From: CAZMSD01 sp964568855
GTDB lineage: Bacteria; CAIWAD01
Direction of reading: 5' to 3'
NCBI GenBank assembly: GCA_964568855.1
Contig: CAZMSD010000014.1
Location: 1-64,000 of the forward strand
DNA: 64,000 nucleotides
Shown here: positions 61,358-64,000 of the stretch, piece after piece
How the letters are laid out: every line of letters begins with the position of its first letter
Numbering within the stretch: the stretch's first letter is position 1
Notes under the pieces: model-generated
What the model was told of the DNA's origin: nothing
Database searches by the model: none
What the model saw: the letters and a program-made list of their open reading frames with translations, nothing else
Made by a program: the position numbers and the translations under genes

Positions 61358-61687
61358 TCCAAGGATTCCTTGATTCGGTCTAGAACTGAGTAGGACGGAC
61401 TCCCAAGAAGGCCCCAATTATGGCAAAGTGCGGACTTCCTTGAAAACCCTCCCCAGTGTCCGGCCGCAGTGCCGGAGTCACCGGCCTTTTTGAACTAGCT
61501 CCCCCAAATGTTACTCTGGTAACACAAAGTACTTGAACCGGGAGCCCGCCCGACCCGGGCCGGGGCCCGCCTTCGGCGTCCCCGCAACCTGCCGTGGATT
61601 TTGATTCATCAACCGGCGAAAGGGGCGGCATGCCGCCCGCGGGACAGGTGAGCCGGATCGCCGCCCGAACCAGCAGAGAGGCCGTCA
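61358..61687 (+). promoter_or_regulatory. Divergent control region with operator palindrome upstream of oxidoreductase operon
   Basis: A 330-base region between hisC and the oxidoreductase operon. It holds a hairpin with a following T-run, GCCGG-AGTCA-CCGGC-C-TTTTT, at 61471-61491. Next comes a TTGAAC (61490-61495) with TACTCT (61512-61517) at 16 bases. A perfect palindrome TGTTAC-TCTG-GTAACA lies at 61509-61524 across the possible -10 element. This reads as a promoter and operator for the rightward operon. A GTAACAC copy of the dispersed motif lies inside it. Confidence 0.5.
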
Positions 61688-61987
61688 ATGGAATCAGTGG
61701 CTTTGGAAAAACCGACCGTCGTGGTCAAACCCGAACTGTGCAAGGGCTGCGGCCTGTGCATCTCAAGTTGTCCTGCGGAAGTGCTGAGCTTTCACGAGCG
61801 CTTCAACACCAAGGGCTACCATTACGCCGTTTATTCGGGGGAAGGTTGCACCGGCTGCGGCATCTGCTTCTACGCCTGTCCCGAGCCGGAAGCGATAATC
61901 GTCTGGAAGAAACGGGCCCAGGTGCCGGCCGAGTTCGATCCGCAGCGCTATGAAAGCGCCGGGGCGGCCCCCGAGGAGGTGCGCTGA
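61688..61987 (+). CDS. 2x[4Fe-4S] ferredoxin subunit of 2-oxoacid oxidoreductase
   Basis: A 99-residue ferredoxin-type protein. It has two cluster motifs, CKGCGLCISSCP and CTGCGICFYACP, i.e. CxxCxxCxxxC followed by P, separated by about 32 residues. It is the delta (KorD/VorD-type) electron-carrying subunit. Its stop overlaps the alpha-subunit start by one base. It carries electrons from the TPP-bound substrate to ferredoxin. Confidence 0.92.
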   Translation: MESVALEKPTVVVKPELCKGCGLCISSCPAEVLSFHERFNTKGYHYAVYSGEGCTGCGICFYACPEPEAIIVWKKRAQVPAEFDPQRYESAGAAPEEVR

Positions 61988-63039
61988 TGAGCAAGATCCT
62001 GATGAAGGGCAACGACGCGGTGCTGAGGGCCGCCATCCTTGCCGGTTGCCGCTACTATTTCGGCTACCCTATCACCCCGGCCAGTGAAATCGCCGAAGCC
62101 GCCGCCTTCTATATGCCCAAGGTGGGCGGCACTTTCCTGCAGGCGGAATCCGAAATCGGCGCCATCAACATGGTCTACGGAGCCGCCAGCGGAGGAATGC
62201 GCGTGATGACCGCCAGCTCGAGTCCCGGAATCAGCTTGAAGCAGGAGGGGATTTCCTACGCCGCGGGCGCCGAGCTGCCCATGGTGATCGTGGACATCAA
62301 CCGCGGCGGTCCCGGTCTGGGCAACATCGCGCCGGAGCAGTCCGACTACAACCAGCTGTGCAAAGGCGGCGGACACGGCAACTACAAGACCCCCGTGCTG
62401 GCCCCCAACAGCGTTCAGGAAATGGCCGACCTGGCCCGCTGGGCCTTCGAACTGGCCGAGCAGTACCGCACGCCCGTCTTCCTGCTGGCGGACGGCGTCA
62501 TCGGCCAGATGATGGAACCCGTGGAATTCCCCGAGCCGGTGACCGAGCTCCCGCACCACGATTGGGCGCTCTACGCGGACGGCGAATCCAAGCACAATCT
62601 TATCTCGTCGATCTTTCTGGAACCGGATCTGCTCGAGGAGCGCAACCGGCACCTGCAGGAGAAATACGCCCGGATCCAGGCCGATGAAGTCCGGGAGGAA
62701 GAGTTCATGCTTAAGGACGCCGAACATGTACTGGTGGGCTATGGAATCGTCTCGCGCCTCCTGCGGTCAGTCGTCGAACAGTTGCGCGAAAAGGGGATCA
62801 AGGTGGGCCTGTTGCGCCCCATCACCCTGTTTCCCTTCCCCGAGCAAGAGCTGGCTGCGCTGGCCAGCCGCGTGAAGAGCTTTCTCTGCGTCGAATTGAA
62901 CAACGGCCAGATGGTGCAGGATGTGCGGCTGGCCATCGAGCACTCCGCACCCGTGCATTTCTACAACCGCATGGGCGGCAATATTCCACGAACCGTCGAG
63001 CTCGTCGAGCAGGCGATGAACGTTTTCCAGGAGGCCTAG
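61987..63039 (+). CDS. 2-oxoacid:ferredoxin oxidoreductase alpha subunit (VorB/KorA-like)
   Basis: A 350-residue alpha subunit. The N-terminal KGNDAVLRAAILAGCRYYFG and YPITPASEIAEAAAFYMP contain the substrate-carboxylate Thr in PITP. ASSSPGISLKQEGISYAAGA and ELPMVIVDINRGGPGLGN are family motifs. The domain structure matches branched-chain VorB and 2-oxoglutarate KorA; the substrate is not certain. It lies between the ferredoxin and the fused beta-gamma gene in the operon. Confidence 0.9.
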   Translation: MSKILMKGNDAVLRAAILAGCRYYFGYPITPASEIAEAAAFYMPKVGGTFLQAESEIGAINMVYGAASGGMRVMTASSSPGISLKQEGISYAAGAELPMVIVDINRGGPGLGNIAPEQSDYNQLCKGGGHGNYKTPVLAPNSVQEMADLARWAFELAEQYRTPVFLLADGVIGQMMEPVEFPEPVTELPHHDWALYADGESKHNLISSIFLEPDLLEERNRHLQEKYARIQADEVREEEFMLKDAEHVLVGYGIVSRLLRSVVEQLREKGIKVGLLRPITLFPFPEQELAALASRVKSFLCVELNNGQMVQDVRLAIEHSAPVHFYNRMGGNIPRTVELVEQAMNVFQEA

Positions 63040-63042
63040 AGC

Positions 63043-64000
63043 ATGGCCAGTCCGAAAATTCTCAGCAAGTCGGAAGCCTTCTACGACAATTTCGAACGTT
63101 CGGCGAACGTGGACAAGAAGACTACCCACTACTGCCCCGGCTGCGGTCACGGAAACGTGCACAAGATGATCGCCGAAGCGCTCCACGACTTCGAAGTGGT
63201 CGACCGCTCGGTCCTGATCAGTCCGGTGGGCTGCAGCGTGTTCGCCTACTACTACTTCGACATCGGCAACATCCAGGCGCCCCACGGCAGGGCCCCCGCC
63301 GCGGCCACGGGCATCAAGCGCGCCTATCCCGAGAGCATCGTCATCAGCTACCAGGGCGACGGCGACCTGGCCGCCATCGGCACCAACGAAATCGTGCACG
63401 CCGCCAACCGCGGCGAAGCCATCACCGTGATCTTCATCAACAATGCCATCTACGGCATGACCGGCGGCCAGATGGCCCCCACCACGCTGATCGAGCAGAA
63501 GAGCTCCACCACTCCCTACGGGCGCACGGTGGCCAACGAAGGCTACCCGATCCGCGTCTGCGAAATGCTCAACAGCCTGGAAGCCCCGGTGTTCATCGAG
63601 AGGACCTCGCTGCACACTCCCAAGCACCAGAACCGGACCCGCAAGGCCCTGCGCAGGGCCCTGGGTGCGCAGGTGGAAAGAAAGGGCTTCAGCTTCGTCG
63701 AGATCCTCAGCCCCTGCCCCAGCGGCTGGAAGCTGAATCCCGTGGACAGCATGAAGTGGATCGAGGAGAAAATGCTCGACGTCTTCCCGCTGGGGAACCT
63801 GCGCGATCGCATCGACGAGACGGACAGCCGGACGACCTTCGTGCCCGATCTCAGCCCGGAGGCCATCAAGCGGCAACTCGATCTCCTGCAGCCGGAACCG
63901 GCGGTACCCGAGCACATGGAAGTGGAGGAGCGGTTCCGGAACCCGGAGATCCTGATGGCCGGTTTCGGTGGCCAGGGCATCATGCTGCTGGGCATCGCCA
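63043..64000 (+). CDS. 2-oxoacid:ferredoxin oxidoreductase fused beta-gamma subunit (partial, runs off window)
   Basis: At least 319 residues are encoded before the window ends, with no stop. Residues 1-about 290 are the TPP-binding beta subunit: THYCPGCGHGNVHKMIAEA with the Cys residues, SPVGCSVFAYYYF, and the TPP site ISYQGDGDLAAIGTNE with IFINNAIYGMTGGQ. After a 35-residue Pro/Glu linker, the frame continues directly into EILMAGFGGQGIMLLGIA, which is the start of the gamma subunit. Beta and gamma thus appear to be one protein. The rest of gamma lies beyond the window. Confidence 0.88.
   Translation, partial: MASPKILSKSEAFYDNFERSANVDKKTTHYCPGCGHGNVHKMIAEALHDFEVVDRSVLISPVGCSVFAYYYFDIGNIQAPHGRAPAAATGIKRAYPESIVISYQGDGDLAAIGTNEIVHAANRGEAITVIFINNAIYGMTGGQMAPTTLIEQKSSTTPYGRTVANEGYPIRVCEMLNSLEAPVFIERTSLHTPKHQNRTRKALRRALGAQVERKGFSFVEILSPCPSGWKLNPVDSMKWIEEKMLDVFPLGNLRDRIDETDSRTTFVPDLSPEAIKRQLDLLQPEPAVPEHMEVEERFRNPEILMAGFGGQGIMLLGIA

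Larger units (their letters stand above)
18..61525. repeat. Dispersed iterated motif GTRWCAC (family of short words across the window)
   Basis: I found 56 copies by eye. GTATCAC or its complement GTGATAC starts at 18, 2410, 5823, 14353, 15048, 16434, 16913, 18030, 19841, 23448, 24228, 24646, 25972, 26309, 26634, 30854, 31160, 33091, 34015, 34292, 35712, 36486, 37931, 38211, 39104, 41154, 53389, 53918, 59009 and 59694. GTAACAC/GTGTTAC starts at 1511, 8280, 9149, 16035, 21214, 24581, 33687, 35539, 57701 and 61519. GTGTCAC/GTGACAC starts at 1597, 3305, 3800, 4552, 5336, 13281, 15840, 16978, 30777, 32043, 36425, 39182, 50195, 55198, 55521 and 58745. Most copies are preceded by T or C and followed by G, giving YGTRWCACG. 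Both orientations are about equally frequent. At roughly 60% GC about five copies of the GTATCAC form would be expected by chance on both strands; 30 are seen. Copies lie mostly inside coding sequence. The role is unknown. Confidence 0.75.

Noticed and set aside
18..61525. Dispersed motif as Chi or KOPS-type polar sequence
   Set aside because: Copies are found about equally in both orientations along the window, while Chi and KOPS are strongly strand-biased.
1..64000. CRISPR array
   Set aside because: No regularly spaced direct repeats were seen. The dispersed motif is too short and too irregularly spaced, and no cas gene is present.

Overview
A 64 kb, mostly GC-rich chromosomal window from a Gram-negative bacterium. 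It has outer-membrane components (a TolC-type protein, a Wzi-like barrel), an RND pump, a surface-polysaccharide locus, aerobic-type fatty-acid beta-oxidation and a ferredoxin-dependent 2-oxoacid oxidoreductase. A run of 100 Ns at 42345-42444 shows it is a scaffolded draft or metagenome assembly. Gene content and style would fit an uncultured FCB-related lineage (Krumholzibacteria/Eisenbacteria-like), but that placement is a weak inference.

Layout. 1-1080: truncated IS3-family element, a hairpin terminator and tRNA-Asn. 1.1-13 kb: housekeeping and mixed genes (PepSY membrane protein, an asparaginase-like protein with rearranged motif order, a secreted EEP-fold hydrolase, an ABC-2 exporter with a LolA-like protein, trpS, a TetR regulator, a uracil-DNA glycosylase, an L-2-hydroxyglutarate oxidase-like flavoprotein). 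13-33.7 kb: a large surface-polysaccharide locus (WecA-like initiating transferase, Wzi-like barrel, Wzx flippase, Wzy-like polymerase, five glycosyltransferases, pyruvyltransferase, FrhB-like protein, two deacetylases, CapK-like adenylate-forming enzyme, acetyltransferase, and a Wlb/Wbp-type amino-sugar trio). Three genes at 28.05-30.83 kb are clearly AT-rich and look recently acquired. 33.8-40.2 kb: a tightly overlapped MFP-RND-TolC-DUF523 operon. 40.3-49.3 kb: HTH protein, class I aldolase, repeat-associated assembly gap, hybrid histidine kinase, MATE transporter, Xre-RES toxin-antitoxin pair, a rhodanese/MauE pair and an alpha/beta hydrolase. 49.2-55.3 kb: TetR regulator divergent from a fadE-fadA-fadN-like beta-oxidation operon. 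55.3-64 kb: EamA transporter, heterodimeric ABC exporter, hisC, and a ferredoxin/alpha/beta-gamma 2-oxoacid oxidoreductase operon that runs off the window.

The most unusual whole-window signal is a short dispersed word, TGTRWCAC (best form YGTATCACG). Its 7-base core occurs 56 times on both strands, mostly inside genes and in all three reading frames. It is missing from most of the AT-rich insert and from 41.2-50.2 kb. It behaves like a DNA-level iterated motif (uptake-sequence-like, HIP1-like or methylation-linked) and is not explained by any gene. The second is the asparaginase-like protein, whose N-terminal domain halves are in swapped order.
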